A DNA stretch of 53,014 bases from Polaromonas sp. (GTDB taxonomy: Bacteria; Pseudomonadota; Gammaproteobacteria; Burkholderiales; Burkholderiaceae_C): the NCBI GenBank assembly GCA_030650875.1, contig JAUSDK010000106.1, forward strand, positions 1 through 53,014, written 5' to 3'. The translations under genes were made by a program, and so were the position numbers. The notes below the pieces were generated by a model that saw only the letters and a program-made list of their open reading frames with translations, was not told the origin of the DNA and searched no databases. Below, piece after piece: positions 45,267 to 53,014 of this stretch (position 1 is the first letter of the stretch; each line of letters opens with the position of its first letter).

Positions 45267-46832
45267 ATGTCCACCCCGCCAAATCCAGCCGCAGCCGGCA
45301 GCGTTGCAGCCGCCCCGCACGATGAAAACAAGTTGATCGTTGAGCGCCGCGAAAAGCTCAAGGCCCTGCGCCAGCACCAGGCAGACGGCAAGGGCGTGGC
45401 CTTCCCCAACGACATCAAGCCGGAACACCGGGCCGAGGCGCTGTTTGCGCAGTACGACGACAAGACCAAGGAAGAGCTGGAGTCGCTGGCGGCCAAAGTG
45501 CATGTCGCGGGCCGAATGATGCTCAAGCGCGTGATGGGCAAGGCCAGCTTTGCCACCCTGCAGGACGCATCGTTCGGCGCCTCGGGCGGACGGATTCAGG
45601 TCTACATCAACAACGATGGCGTGGGCGAAGACGTTCACGCGGCTTTCAAGCACTGGGACCTGGGCGACATCGTCTCGGCAACAGGCACGCTGTTCAAGAC
45701 CAAAACCGGCGAGTTGTCGATTCACGCGGACAGCATTCGGCTGGTGACCAAAAGCCTGCGTCCGCTGCCCGACAAGTTCCATGGCATGGCCGACCAGGAA
45801 GTGAAGTACCGCCAGCGCTATGTGGACCTGATCATGGATGCGGACACGCGCAAGCGCTTCATGGCACGCAGCCAGGCGGTCAGCAGCATTCGGGAATTCA
45901 TGGTGTCCCATGATTTCCTGGAAGTCGAGACCCCCATGCTGCACCCGATCCCGGGCGGCGCCAATGCCAGGCCGTTTAAAACCCATCACAACGCGCTGGA
46001 TCAGGAGATGTTTTTGCGCATTGCGCCCGAGCTCTACCTCAAGCGCCTGATTGTGGGCGGGTTCGAACGGGTGTTCGAGATCAACCGCAGCTACCGCAAC
46101 GAGGGCATCAGCGTTCGCCACAACCCCGAGTTCACCATGATGGAGTTCTACGCGGCCTGGTGGAACTACACCGATTTGATGACGTTCACCGAAGCGCTGG
46201 TCCGGAATGCTGCCCAGAAGGTGGCAGGCTCCCTGCAGTTGACCTATGGCGGCAAGCCGGTTGACCTGGCACCCGCCTTTGAACGCCTGACCATCCGCGA
46301 AGCCATCCTCAAACACACCGAAGCGGGCGACCAGGTGGACGACACGGCGTGGCTGATCAGCGCGCTCAAAAAACTGGGGCTGACAGACGCAAAGGACCGC
46401 CTTGCCAGCCGGTCGCTGGCGAGCCTGCAGGTACTGTTCTTTGAAGAAACCGTGGAAGAAAAGCTCTGGCAGCCGACCTTCATCTGCGAACACCCGGTCG
46501 AAATCTCGCCGCTGGCGCGCGCCAGCGACACCAACCCCGGCGTGACCGAGCGCTTTGAGCTCTACATCACGGGCCGCGAATTCGGCAACGGTTTCAGCGA
46601 ACTGAACGACGCCGAGGAACAGGCCGCCCGCTTCAATGCGCAGGTGGTGGCCATGGACAGCGGCGACGACGAAGCCATGTTCTACGACCACGACTTCATC
46701 CGTGCGCTGGAATACGGCATGCCGCCCACAGGCGGCTGCGGTATTGGCATTGACCGGCTGATGATGCTGCTGACCGACAGCCCCAGCATCCGCGACGTGA
46801 TCCTGTTTCCGGCGCTGCGCCGCGAGAGCTAA
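45267..46832 (+). CDS. lysS: Lysyl-tRNA synthetase, class II
   Basis: LysS charges tRNA-Lys. From ATG 45267 the product has 521 residues. The N-terminal OB fold is present ([19 protein letters not shown]), then class II motif 1 near [18 protein letters not shown], motif 2 in [20 protein letters not shown], and motif 3 in [20 protein letters not shown]. The Ala/Pro-rich first residues are a normal extension. The frame from 45183 lies in the leader. A GC-rich repeat fills the gap to the next gene. Confidence 0.97.
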   Translation: MSTPPNPAAAGSVAAAPHDENKLIVERREKLKALRQHQADGKGVAFPNDIKPEHRAEALFAQYDDKTKEELESLAAKVHVAGRMMLKRVMGKASFATLQDASFGASGGRIQVYINNDGVGEDVHAAFKHWDLGDIVSATGTLFKTKTGELSIHADSIRLVTKSLRPLPDKFHGMADQEVKYRQRYVDLIMDADTRKRFMARSQAVSSIREFMVSHDFLEVETPMLHPIPGGANARPFKTHHNALDQEMFLRIAPELYLKRLIVGGFERVFEINRSYRNEGISVRHNPEFTMMEFYAAWWNYTDLMTFTEALVRNAAQKVAGSLQLTYGGKPVDLAPAFERLTIREAILKHTEAGDQVDDTAWLISALKKLGLTDAKDRLASRSLASLQVLFFEETVEEKLWQPTFICEHPVEISPLARASDTNPGVTERFELYITGREFGNGFSELNDAEEQAARFNAQVVAMDSGDDEAMFYDHDFIRALEYGMPPTGGCGIGIDRLMMLLTDSPSIRDVILFPALRRES

Positions 46833-46885
46833 CCCCCACTGTCGAGCACTTCGTGTCGCGCCCTCTCCCCAAGGGGGCCGTCCCG
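46833..46885 (+). repeat. GC-rich intergenic repeat after lysS
   Basis: CCCCCACTGTCGAGCACTTC is followed by GTGTCGCGCCCTCTCC and CCAAGGGGGCCG. It has the same order of parts as the copy after truA (40340). Confidence 0.55.
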
Positions 46886-46919
46886 CCTGCGGCCCGGACT
46901 TGACCAGGCCTGATGACCC

Positions 46920-47438
46920 ATGACGCCACTCAAATACCTTTCCGCCTATCCTGACAGCCTGCAGGCGCAGGTGCAGCAGCTGCTGGCACAGGAGCGGCTG
47001 GGCGAGATGCTGCTCAAGAAATACAGCCACCAGCACGGTGTGCGCACCGACAAGGCGCTGTACGACTACGTGATGGGGCTGAAAAACGATTTTCTGCGCA
47101 ACTCGGACCCTCTGTCCAAGGTAAGCTTTGACAGCAAGCTGCAGGTGATTACCCATGCGCTGGGCACGCACACCACGGTGTCGCGCGTGCAGGGCAACAA
47201 GCTCAAAGCCAAACGCGAAATCCGCGTCGCCTCGCTGTTTAAAGAAGTGCCCGAGGAATTCCTGAAAATGATTGCGGTGCACGAACTGGCCCACATCAAG
47301 GAAAAAGGCCACGACAAGGCTTTTTACCAGCTCTGCACCCACATGGAGCCGCAGTACCATCAGTACGAATTCGATCTGCGGGTCTACCTGACCCACATCG
47401 ATGCCGTGGGCAAGCTGGCCTGGCCAAGCCAGGCCTGA
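46920..47438 (+). CDS. YgjP-like M48-type metallopeptidase domain protein
   Basis: A 172-residue protein with the zinc-protease signature HELAHIKEKGHDKAFY, giving HExxH as HELAH and a later His, as in the YgjP/DUF45 group. The first half is helical (LLAQERLGEMLLKKY). No signal peptide or membrane helix is seen, so it is cytoplasmic. The physiological substrate is unknown. It converges on nagZ with only 14 bases between. Confidence 0.85.
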   Translation: MTPLKYLSAYPDSLQAQVQQLLAQERLGEMLLKKYSHQHGVRTDKALYDYVMGLKNDFLRNSDPLSKVSFDSKLQVITHALGTHTTVSRVQGNKLKAKREIRVASLFKEVPEEFLKMIAVHELAHIKEKGHDKAFYQLCTHMEPQYHQYEFDLRVYLTHIDAVGKLAWPSQA

Positions 47439-47452
47439 ACGCTCAGGTCAGG

Positions 47453-48523
47453 TCAGGGCAGCAGGCCGAGCGCGTGCATGTAGGCTGGGTGCACCATCAA
47501 TTCGTCCCACTCATGGGCTGGCGTGTTGGGCAGCAGGTCGAGCCGGCGCAGTTCGCTGGCTTCCAGCGCCTCCCACTGGCCCTTGACCAGCGCCTCGGCC
47601 ATGCCGTCGAGCAACTCGTCCACCGGCTTGCCGTCTCCGACCGACTGGTTGCACAGCAGCACCATGTCGCAGCCGGCGTTGAGCGCGGTCACTGCGGCTT
47701 CGGTGTAGCTGACGGCCCGGCCATCGATCAGGCGGGCGCCCGCCATGCTCAGGTCGTCACTGAAAATTGCACCGCCAAAGCCAAGCTGGCTACGCAAAAT
47801 GAAATTAAGCCATTTGCTGGAAAAACCGGCGGGCCGGGCATCGACCTTGGGATAAATCACATGCGCGGGCATGACGCTGGACAGGGTGGTATTGAGCCAT
47901 TCGTAGGGTGCCGCATCGTCGGCCAGAATTTTTTTCAAGCTTCGATGGTCAACCGGGATGGCCGTGTGGGAGTCGGCCTTGACGAACCCATGACCCGGAA
48001 AATGCTTTCCGCAGTTGCGCATGCCGCTTTGCAGCAGGCCATGCATCAGGCTTTTGGCCAACAGCGTGACAACGCGCGGATCCCGGCCAAAGGCGCGGTC
48101 GCCAATCACGCCGCTTTCGCCATAGTCTAGGTCCAGCACCGGCGTGAAACTTAAATCGACGCCGCAGGCGCGCAATTCAGCCCCCAGCACATAACCGCAG
48201 GCGGTGGCTGCGTTGGTTGCGGCGAGCTGGTCCTTGATCCAGGCGTCGCCCAAGGCGTGCATGGGCGGCAGATGGGTGAAGCCATCGGTGCGAAAGCGCT
48301 GGACGCGGCCGCCTTCATGGTCAACGCAAATCAGCAGGTCCTGACGCAGGCTTTTGATCTCGGCACACAACGCGCTGAGCTGCTGGCGGTCCTTCCAGTT
48401 GCGCGCAAACAGGGTCACGCCGCCGGTCAGCGGATGCTTGAGACGGCGGCGGTCGGTTTTGCTGAGCGACAGGCCGGCAATGTCGATGATGAAGGGGGCG
48501 TGTTCGGACATGTGGGAGCTCAT
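47453..48523 (-). CDS. nagZ: Beta-N-acetylhexosaminidase NagZ
   Basis: NagZ is a cytoplasmic family 3 glycosidase that removes GlcNAc from recycled muropeptides. The 356-residue product starts near SEHAPFIIDIAGLSLS; the GH3 core has VDHEGGRVQRFR, DLSFTPVLDLDYG, the NagZ loop KHFPGHGFVKADSHTAIP with the catalytic His, and the nucleophile Asp in IFSDDLSMAGA. It is the last gene of the leftward block. An in-frame ATG (residue 5) is also possible. Confidence 0.95.
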   Translation of the reverse strand: MSSHMSEHAPFIIDIAGLSLSKTDRRRLKHPLTGGVTLFARNWKDRQQLSALCAEIKSLRQDLLICVDHEGGRVQRFRTDGFTHLPPMHALGDAWIKDQLAATNAATACGYVLGAELRACGVDLSFTPVLDLDYGESGVIGDRAFGRDPRVVTLLAKSLMHGLLQSGMRNCGKHFPGHGFVKADSHTAIPVDHRSLKKILADDAAPYEWLNTTLSSVMPAHVIYPKVDARPAGFSSKWLNFILRSQLGFGGAIFSDDLSMAGARLIDGRAVSYTEAAVTALNAGCDMVLLCNQSVGDGKPVDELLDGMAEALVKGQWEALEASELRRLDLLPNTPAHEWDELMVHPAYMHALGLLP

Positions 48524-48526
48524 GGT

Positions 48527-48937
48527 TTACGGAGTTGGAGTGTCAGGGGTACGTTCAACCACCACAAAGCTGGCGGCGTAATCGGTTTCATCGGTGACAG
48601 AGACGTGGGCAGTGAGCCGCTGTGCCTCAAACCAGGTTTTCAGCGCACCGTGCAGCACAATTTCGGGCTTGCCGCTGGCTGCATTGATGATTTCGCAGTC
48701 GGACCAGCGCATGGGCAGGCGCAGCCCCAAGCCAATGGCTTTGCTGAAAGCCTCCTTGGCTGAAAAGCGCGTGGCCAGGTACTTGAGGCCCCGGTCCGGC
48801 CAGCGGGCGCTGCGGGCTTGCCAGGTCGCCAGTTCGCCATCGCCCAGGATTTTGCGGGCAAAACGCTCGCCATGACGCTCCATGCTGGCGCGCATGCGTC
48901 GTACGTCGCAAATATCGGTTCCTATGCCAAAAATCAT
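48527..48937 (-). CDS. acpS: Holo-[acyl-carrier-protein] synthase
   Basis: AcpS transfers phosphopantetheine from CoA to acyl carrier protein. The 136-residue protein has the Mg-binding start [15 protein letters not shown] and [13 protein letters not shown] with the catalytic Glu and Lys. Its ATG overlaps the pdxJ stop by one base, and nagZ starts three bases after its end. Confidence 0.95.
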   Translation of the reverse strand: MIFGIGTDICDVRRMRASMERHGERFARKILGDGELATWQARSARWPDRGLKYLATRFSAKEAFSKAIGLGLRLPMRWSDCEIINAASGKPEIVLHGALKTWFEAQRLTAHVSVTDETDYAASFVVVERTPDTPTP

Positions 48938-49779
48938 CAGGCGGCTGCATTTGCTGTGAACACTGCGTCAATGCAGCGCAGGTAGTCCTTCACCGTGGCG
49001 GCATAGCCCAGTTCCAGCGCATCGGCAATCAGGGCATGGCCAATCGACACTTCCTGGACACCGGGCACCACGCGCAGGAATTCAGTAAGGTTGTCGCGGT
49101 TCAGGTCATGACCGGCATTCACGCCCAAGTTAACAGCTACCGCCGCCCGTCCTGCTTGCGCAAAACGGCTTAACACCTCATTTCTCTCAGGGCCCGACCA
49201 GGCCCGGGCGTAAGACTCGGTATAGAGCTCCACACGGTCAGCGCCCACCGCCTTGGCCGCAGCCATCGCGCCTGGATCCGGGTCCATGAACAGGCTGACC
49301 CGCACGCCGCGGGCATGGGCCTGCTCGATCAGGGGCTGGAGGCGCTCGGCGTCATCTGGAAAAGTCCAGCCATGGTCACTGGTGAACTGGTCTTCGCTGT
49401 CAGGTACAAAGGTGCACTGGTGCAGCGGCAAGCCTCGGGCCGTGAGGTTGCGCACAAAATCCATCAGGTTCTGGAACGGATTGCCTTCAATATTGAATTC
49501 ACGATCAGGCCAATCCTTCATCAGCGCCGCGAGTTCGTAGACATCATCGGCGCGGATATGGCGCTCATCAGGACGGGGATGCACGGTGATACCCTGCGCA
49601 CCGGCCTGCAGGCACAACTCGGCGGCACGCGTCACGCTGGGAATATCCAGATGACGGGTATTGCGCAGCAGCGCGACTTTGTTCACGTTGACCGAAAGCG
49701 CAGTTTTACGTGCAGGCTGCTCAATCGCAGGAAGGACAGAGGGGCCGGAAGGATCGGAAGTGCGAAATAGAAGTGACAT
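48937..49779 (-). CDS. pdxJ: Pyridoxine 5'-phosphate synthase
   Basis: PdxJ makes pyridoxine 5'-phosphate from 1-deoxyxylulose 5-phosphate and 3-amino-acetone phosphate. From ATG 49779 the product has 280 residues. [17 protein letters not shown] and [13 protein letters not shown] mark the catalytic region, with [25 protein letters not shown] and [16 protein letters not shown] further on. About 30 residues precede the usual start and look like a spacer. recO lies upstream by 14 bases. Confidence 0.95.
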   Translation of the reverse strand: MSLLFRTSDPSGPSVLPAIEQPARKTALSVNVNKVALLRNTRHLDIPSVTRAAELCLQAGAQGITVHPRPDERHIRADDVYELAALMKDWPDREFNIEGNPFQNLMDFVRNLTARGLPLHQCTFVPDSEDQFTSDHGWTFPDDAERLQPLIEQAHARGVRVSLFMDPDPGAMAAAKAVGADRVELYTESYARAWSGPERNEVLSRFAQAGRAAVAVNLGVNAGHDLNRDNLTEFLRVVPGVQEVSIGHALIADALELGYAATVKDYLRCIDAVFTANAAA

Positions 49780-49793
49780 GGCGGTACGGATGG

Positions 49794-50543
49794 TTAGAGG
49801 GCTTGCAGGTCGATCATCATTTGCCGGGTTTTCAGGACCTTCACGCCGCAATGGTAGTGCAGCAAACCGCTTAGCTGGGCTTTAAGTTCACGCAGCCCTG
49901 GAATGCAGGCCCGTACGGTGTCGGAAAAAAGGGCTTCATGGCCCAAGGCCTGCTGCAGGGCCTGCCACTGCTCGCCGGGCAGGCTGACGCGGTCGCCGGC
50001 ATGGGCCTGCCGCAACCCCGACTCCGCCGCCAGCACGTAGCGGATGCCAGCCCCCAAAGGCCGCAGCGTCGCAGTTTCAGCATCCAGCATGGGCAGCAGG
50101 CCAATGTCGCGCAGCAGGCGCAACTCAAAAGCACGCAGTGCGAGTTGCAGTGTGTCGGCGCTCTGGCTGGCAATCAGTTGCACGGTGGCCGAATAGGCAT
50201 CAAACAGCGCAGGGTGCGGGTCATCACGGGCCAGCAAGCGCATCAGCAGCTCATTCAGGTAATAGCCCGACAGCAAGGCATCGCCCGTGGGCATGACATG
50301 ACCGCCCTGCCATTCGGCGCTCTTGAGGTTACGGATTTCCGCATCGCCGCCAAAAGCAACATGCAAGAGTTGCATGGGGAGCAGGATGGGCCGGAAGCTG
50401 GAACTGGGCTTTTTGGCGCCCCGCGCGACCAGCGCCACCCGCCCATAATGCCGCGTAAAGACGTCAAGGATCAGGCTGGACTCGCTCCAGTCATAGCGGT
50501 GCAGCACGTAGGCTGGCTGATCACTGATGCGTTGGGTAGCCAA
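49794..50543 (-). CDS. recO: DNA repair protein RecO
   Basis: RecO loads RecA onto gaps with RecR. The 249-residue protein has the N-terminal OB fold ([21 protein letters not shown], then [15 protein letters not shown]) and the helical C-domain with [20 protein letters not shown]. The zinc cysteines of some RecO proteins are not seen, as in many proteobacteria. A GC-rich repeat separates it from era. Confidence 0.94.
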   Translation of the reverse strand: MATQRISDQPAYVLHRYDWSESSLILDVFTRHYGRVALVARGAKKPSSSFRPILLPMQLLHVAFGGDAEIRNLKSAEWQGGHVMPTGDALLSGYYLNELLMRLLARDDPHPALFDAYSATVQLIASQSADTLQLALRAFELRLLRDIGLLPMLDAETATLRPLGAGIRYVLAAESGLRQAHAGDRVSLPGEQWQALQQALGHEALFSDTVRACIPGLRELKAQLSGLLHYHCGVKVLKTRQMMIDLQAL

Positions 50544-50581
50544 GCCAGTGCGTTCAGCGCAGCGTGTCGCACGCCGTAAAG

Positions 50582-50707
50582 ATCACGGGAGGCAGCGCAT
50601 TACGCGCAGGGAAAGCGTGGGGGCCAGCCTGACCGCCGGGCCGCCCCAAGGCCAGGCAGCCCCCCGCGGGGGGCAGCGCATTACACGAAGTGAACAGCGT
50701 GGGGGCC
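50582..50707. repeat. Paired GC-rich intergenic repeats between recO and era
   Basis: Two copies in the same orientation fill the 165-base gap. On the minus strand both contain GCCCCCACGCT, then GTAATGCGCTGCC and a C/G-run; one lies at about 50582-50625, the other at 50656-50707 with the near-palindrome GCCCCCCGCGGGGGGC. The layout matches the copies at 40340 and 46833. Confidence 0.6.
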
Positions 50708-50708
50708 A

Positions 50709-51773
50709 TCATTCATACCCGAAGGTCTTGACCCGTGCTTCATCATCAGCCCACCCTGAGCGGACCTTGACCCAGATTTCGAGAAATACCTTGCCTCCGG
50801 TCAGCGCTTCAAGCTCGTGCCGGGCTTCGGTGCCGATGCGCTTGAGTTTTTCACCCTTCTCGCCAATGATCATGCCCTTGTGCCCGTCGCGTTCCACGAC
50901 GATGGTGGCGGCGATCTTGCGCAGGTTGCCCTCTTCCTCGTACTGGTCAATCAATACGGTCGAGGTGTAGGGCAACTCGTCACCGGTCAGGCGAAACAGC
51001 TTTTCACGAATGATCTCGGCGGCCATGAAGCGGTCGCTGCGGTCGGTCAGCTCTTCGGCCCCATACATCCAGGGTTGCATCGGAAGGTATTTTTCGCAGA
51101 TACCAAACAGCCGTTCGACATCCCTGGCGTTGTTGGCCGACATCGGCACAAACTCGGCAAAGTTGTGGCGTTCCTGCATTTCCTTGAGCCAGGGCGCAAT
51201 CTCGGCACGGCGATGGATCAGGTCAAACTTGTTGGCCAGCAAGATCGCCGGTATTTTCTCGGGCAGCAGCGACAGTACCCGGGCGTCGGCCTGATTGAAC
51301 TGGCCGGCCTCGACGACAAACACAATCAGGTCCACGTCATTGACGGCGCCCACTACTGTGCGGTTCAGCGAACGGTTCAAGGCGTTGCCATGCCGGGTCT
51401 GGAAACCTGGCGTGTCGACAAAGACAAACTGCGTGGCAGCGAGGGTACGCATGCCGGTGATGCGATGCCGCGTGGTCTGCGCCTTGCGCGATGTGATGCT
51501 GATTTTTTGGCCCACCAGCGCATTGAGCAAGGTGGATTTACCCACATTGGGCTTGCCAACAATCGCAATCAAGCCACAACGTTGCTCGCCGACCGGCGCA
51601 ATGTTGGCGTCGGGCGCCGTATTGTCGATGGGAACCGCCGCCCCACGGGACAACAAAGCCTGGGTCAGCATAGCGCCTATCGCGTCCTGTTCCGGCCCCT
51701 GGTCAAGGGGCGGAGTGGATCGCTTGGCAGCCGCTTTCAGCGGCGTTTTAGATTCTTTTTTACCGGTACTCAT
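50709..51773 (-). CDS. era: GTPase Era
   Basis: Era is a small GTPase that helps mature 16S rRNA and assemble the 30S subunit. The 354-residue product has G1 GKPNVGKS (73-80), the switch text [14 protein letters not shown]3 DTPGFQ, G4 NKFD and the C-terminal KH domain ([18 protein letters not shown]). Family members have about 300 residues; the first 65 here are an extra Lys/Pro/Ala-rich and mixed segment. It is read from the same strand as rnc, 43 bases downstream. Confidence 0.96.
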   Translation of the reverse strand: MSTGKKESKTPLKAAAKRSTPPLDQGPEQDAIGAMLTQALLSRGAAVPIDNTAPDANIAPVGEQRCGLIAIVGKPNVGKSTLLNALVGQKISITSRKAQTTRHRITGMRTLAATQFVFVDTPGFQTRHGNALNRSLNRTVVGAVNDVDLIVFVVEAGQFNQADARVLSLLPEKIPAILLANKFDLIHRRAEIAPWLKEMQERHNFAEFVPMSANNARDVERLFGICEKYLPMQPWMYGAEELTDRSDRFMAAEIIREKLFRLTGDELPYTSTVLIDQYEEEGNLRKIAATIVVERDGHKGMIIGEKGEKLKRIGTEARHELEALTGGKVFLEIWVKVRSGWADDEARVKTFGYE

Positions 51774-51816
51774 AATTTCTTAAAGGAATTTGGTGACAGC
51801 GCCCGCAAGCGCCAGG

Positions 51817-52518
51817 TCAGGAATCAAGTGCTTTGACAAAGATCAGCATGGCCGTGGCGGCGGCCTGTTCGCCAGCCCGGCGCGAGCCGCCAATCCCGCG
51901 TTCGGCACGACCATATTCAACGATTTCGCATTCCACGTCGAAGGTCTGCTGGTGCGCAGCACCCATGGTGCCAATGACGCGGTAGATAGGGAGCTTCATT
52001 TTCCGCCCCTGGAGCCACTCCTGCAATTCGGTTTTCGGATCTTTACCGATAGCCTGCATTTGGGGGTTGATTTCAACATCCTTGAACAGGCGGCGCACCA
52101 GCTGGTCGGCCTTGTCGAAACCGGCATCAAGGTACACAGCACCAATCACCGCTTCCAGCGCATCCGCCAGAATAGACGGCCGCTGCTGTCCGCCGGACTT
52201 GGCTTCGCCCTCGCCCAGCCGCAGCAGTTGCGGCAGTCCCAGCACCACCGCCAGTTGGTGCAGGGTGTCCTGCTTGACCAGGTTAGCCCGTACACGCGAC
52301 AAGTCGCCCTCGGGGAGCGCGCTGAGCTGCTCATAGAGCAAGCCCGCAACCGCCAGATTCAGCACGGAATCCCCCAAAAACTCGACCCGCTCGTTATGGT
52401 CAGCCGAAAAACTTCGATGGGTCAGTGCTTGCGCCAGGAGTTTGGGATTTGAAAAATCATGCTGCAGGCGTTTCTGCAGGGCCAGCAAATCTGGACTGGA
52501 TGTGGAAATGGCGCGCAC
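51817..52518 (-). CDS. rnc: Ribonuclease III
   Basis: RNase III cuts double-stranded RNA, including the rRNA precursor. The 233-residue protein starts at GTG 52518, directly after the DUF4845 stop. The catalytic signature is NERVEFLGDSVLNLAV, with the later acidic residues in DALEAVIGAVYLDAG, and the C-terminal double-strand RNA-binding domain (ELQEWLQGRKMKLPIYRVI). The tail ends in ATAMLIFVKALDS. Confidence 0.96.
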   Translation of the reverse strand: MRAISTSSPDLLALQKRLQHDFSNPKLLAQALTHRSFSADHNERVEFLGDSVLNLAVAGLLYEQLSALPEGDLSRVRANLVKQDTLHQLAVVLGLPQLLRLGEGEAKSGGQQRPSILADALEAVIGAVYLDAGFDKADQLVRRLFKDVEINPQMQAIGKDPKTELQEWLQGRKMKLPIYRVIGTMGAAHQQTFDVECEIVEYGRAERGIGGSRRAGEQAAATAMLIFVKALDS

Positions 52519-52860
52519 TTATTTGGACTGACCGTCGTACTTGAGCAGCAGGTAGGCAGGTCCTGCCATGTGGATTTCCCGCGTATAGGCAAAAGCGACA
52601 ACGGTCTTGCTCCCTTCTTTACTCACCGTCAGGTCCTTACCGGAAATCGACGTGATGTTGTCGATAGACGCGGCCTTGTCAAAAATGGAGCGCACCTCTA
52701 CAACCGTGCTGCCATCGGCGGCCTTGTTGGCGGCTTTGGTGATGGCCTGAAATTCAACCAGTGTTGGTAAAACCTGGGCCGCCAGCACACCAGCGCCTGC
52801 CAAAATAACAGCCACAAACAGAAAACCTATGACGGAAACACCGCGTTCCTGATATTTCAT
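52519..52860 (-). CDS. DUF4845-family membrane-anchored protein
   Basis: A 113-residue protein with one N-terminal membrane helix (VSVIGFLFVAVILAGAGVLA) and a small extracytoplasmic domain. The start QERGVSVIGFLF resembles the pilin-type signal region. It lies between lepB and rnc, the usual place in betaproteobacteria. The function is unknown. Confidence 0.85.
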   Translation of the reverse strand: MKYQERGVSVIGFLFVAVILAGAGVLAAQVLPTLVEFQAITKAANKAADGSTVVEVRSIFDKAASIDNITSISGKDLTVSKEGSKTVVAFAYTREIHMAGPAYLLLKYDGQSK

Positions 52861-52945
52861 TGCTTTTCCTCAGCCCGAAAGCCTGTGAGTCCTGTTAGTC
52901 CTGTGAAGTGGGGAAACGACGAAGGTCGCCCCCGGCGATAAAAAA

Positions 52946-53014
52946 TTAATCGAAGGCGCCAATGCGTTTGAGGTTACCGAAATTCATCCAGACGAAAAAG
53001 GCCTTGCCAACAAT
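52946..53014 (-). CDS. lepB: Signal peptidase I, C-terminal end (partial)
   Basis: The last 22 codons of a gene entering from the right edge read VGKAFFVWMNFGNLKRIGAF, the conserved end of betaproteobacterial LepB (a membrane-near VGKAFFVWMNF). Signal peptidase I removes signal peptides at the inner membrane. The identification is supported by its place before the DUF4845 gene and rnc. Nothing of the catalytic part is in the window. Confidence 0.82.
   Translation of the reverse strand: MVGKAFFVWMNFGNLKRIGAFD

Noticed and set aside
45138-47396. 752-residue minus-strand frame opposite lysS and the metallopeptidase gene
   Set aside because: It runs antisense to lysS, whose class II motifs are complete; the composition is of a GC-driven open frame.

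Overview
The window is a 53 kb, mostly GC-rich chromosomal segment of a betaproteobacterium. Gene order (gltA, a LysR regulator, leuCDB, asd, fimV, truA, trpF-trpB-trpA, accD; and lepB, a DUF4845 gene, rnc, era, recO, pdxJ, acpS, nagZ) and protein wording fit Burkholderiales, family Comamonadaceae, most likely Polaromonas or a close relative. That assignment is recognition from memory, not a database search.

Layout. 1-2.1 kb: the end of an MFS transporter, a gutted cysteine hydrolase and a GlxA-type AraC regulator. 2.1-8 kb: housekeeping genes (SirB1-like protein, murJ, rpsT, a DUF3579 gene, argD-argF). 8-12 kb: a decaying accessory patch with an AT-rich 450 bp spacer, an orphan AcfC-like periplasmic binding protein, a 5'-nucleotidase pseudogene with three separate lesions, and a 5'-truncated feoB with its small partner gene. 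12-15.3 kb: an SDR oxidoreductase, a small copper-related pair (PCu(A)C chaperone and DUF2946) and an FAD monooxygenase that overlaps acnA. 15.3-30.8 kb: a tricarboxylic acid cycle block. acnA and the operon mdh, CitE-like lyase, secreted hypothetical, acnB run leftward; a GntR regulator and sdhCDAB-sdhE-gltA run rightward. 31-45 kb: leucine, aspartate-family and tryptophan biosynthesis with fimV, truA, accD and a LON-domain gene. 45-53 kb: lysS and a metallopeptidase facing the leftward lepB-DUF4845-rnc-era-recO-pdxJ-acpS-nagZ block.

How the genes work together. The TCA block encodes citrate synthase, both aconitases, succinate dehydrogenase with its flavinylation factor, and malate dehydrogenase, divided by a GntR gene whose upstream region carries a 12-bp palindrome. 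The same palindrome lies in front of the distant DUF3579 gene, so the regulator probably controls both. The amino-acid block supplies leucine, the aspartate family (asd) and tryptophan.

Most notable candidates: (1) a possible leader-peptide attenuator in front of asd, a 34-codon ORF ending in Thr/Lys/Ile codons with mutually placed hairpins and a U-tract; (2) the shared GntR-type palindrome; (3) a family of small dispersed repeats built on AAATAAATAGCT that lies between genes and also appears inside murJ, the CitE-like gene and trpF; (4) an undescribed secreted protein and a CitE-like lyase inserted in the mdh-acnB operon. I saw no tRNA, rRNA, CRISPR array, insertion sequence or phage gene.
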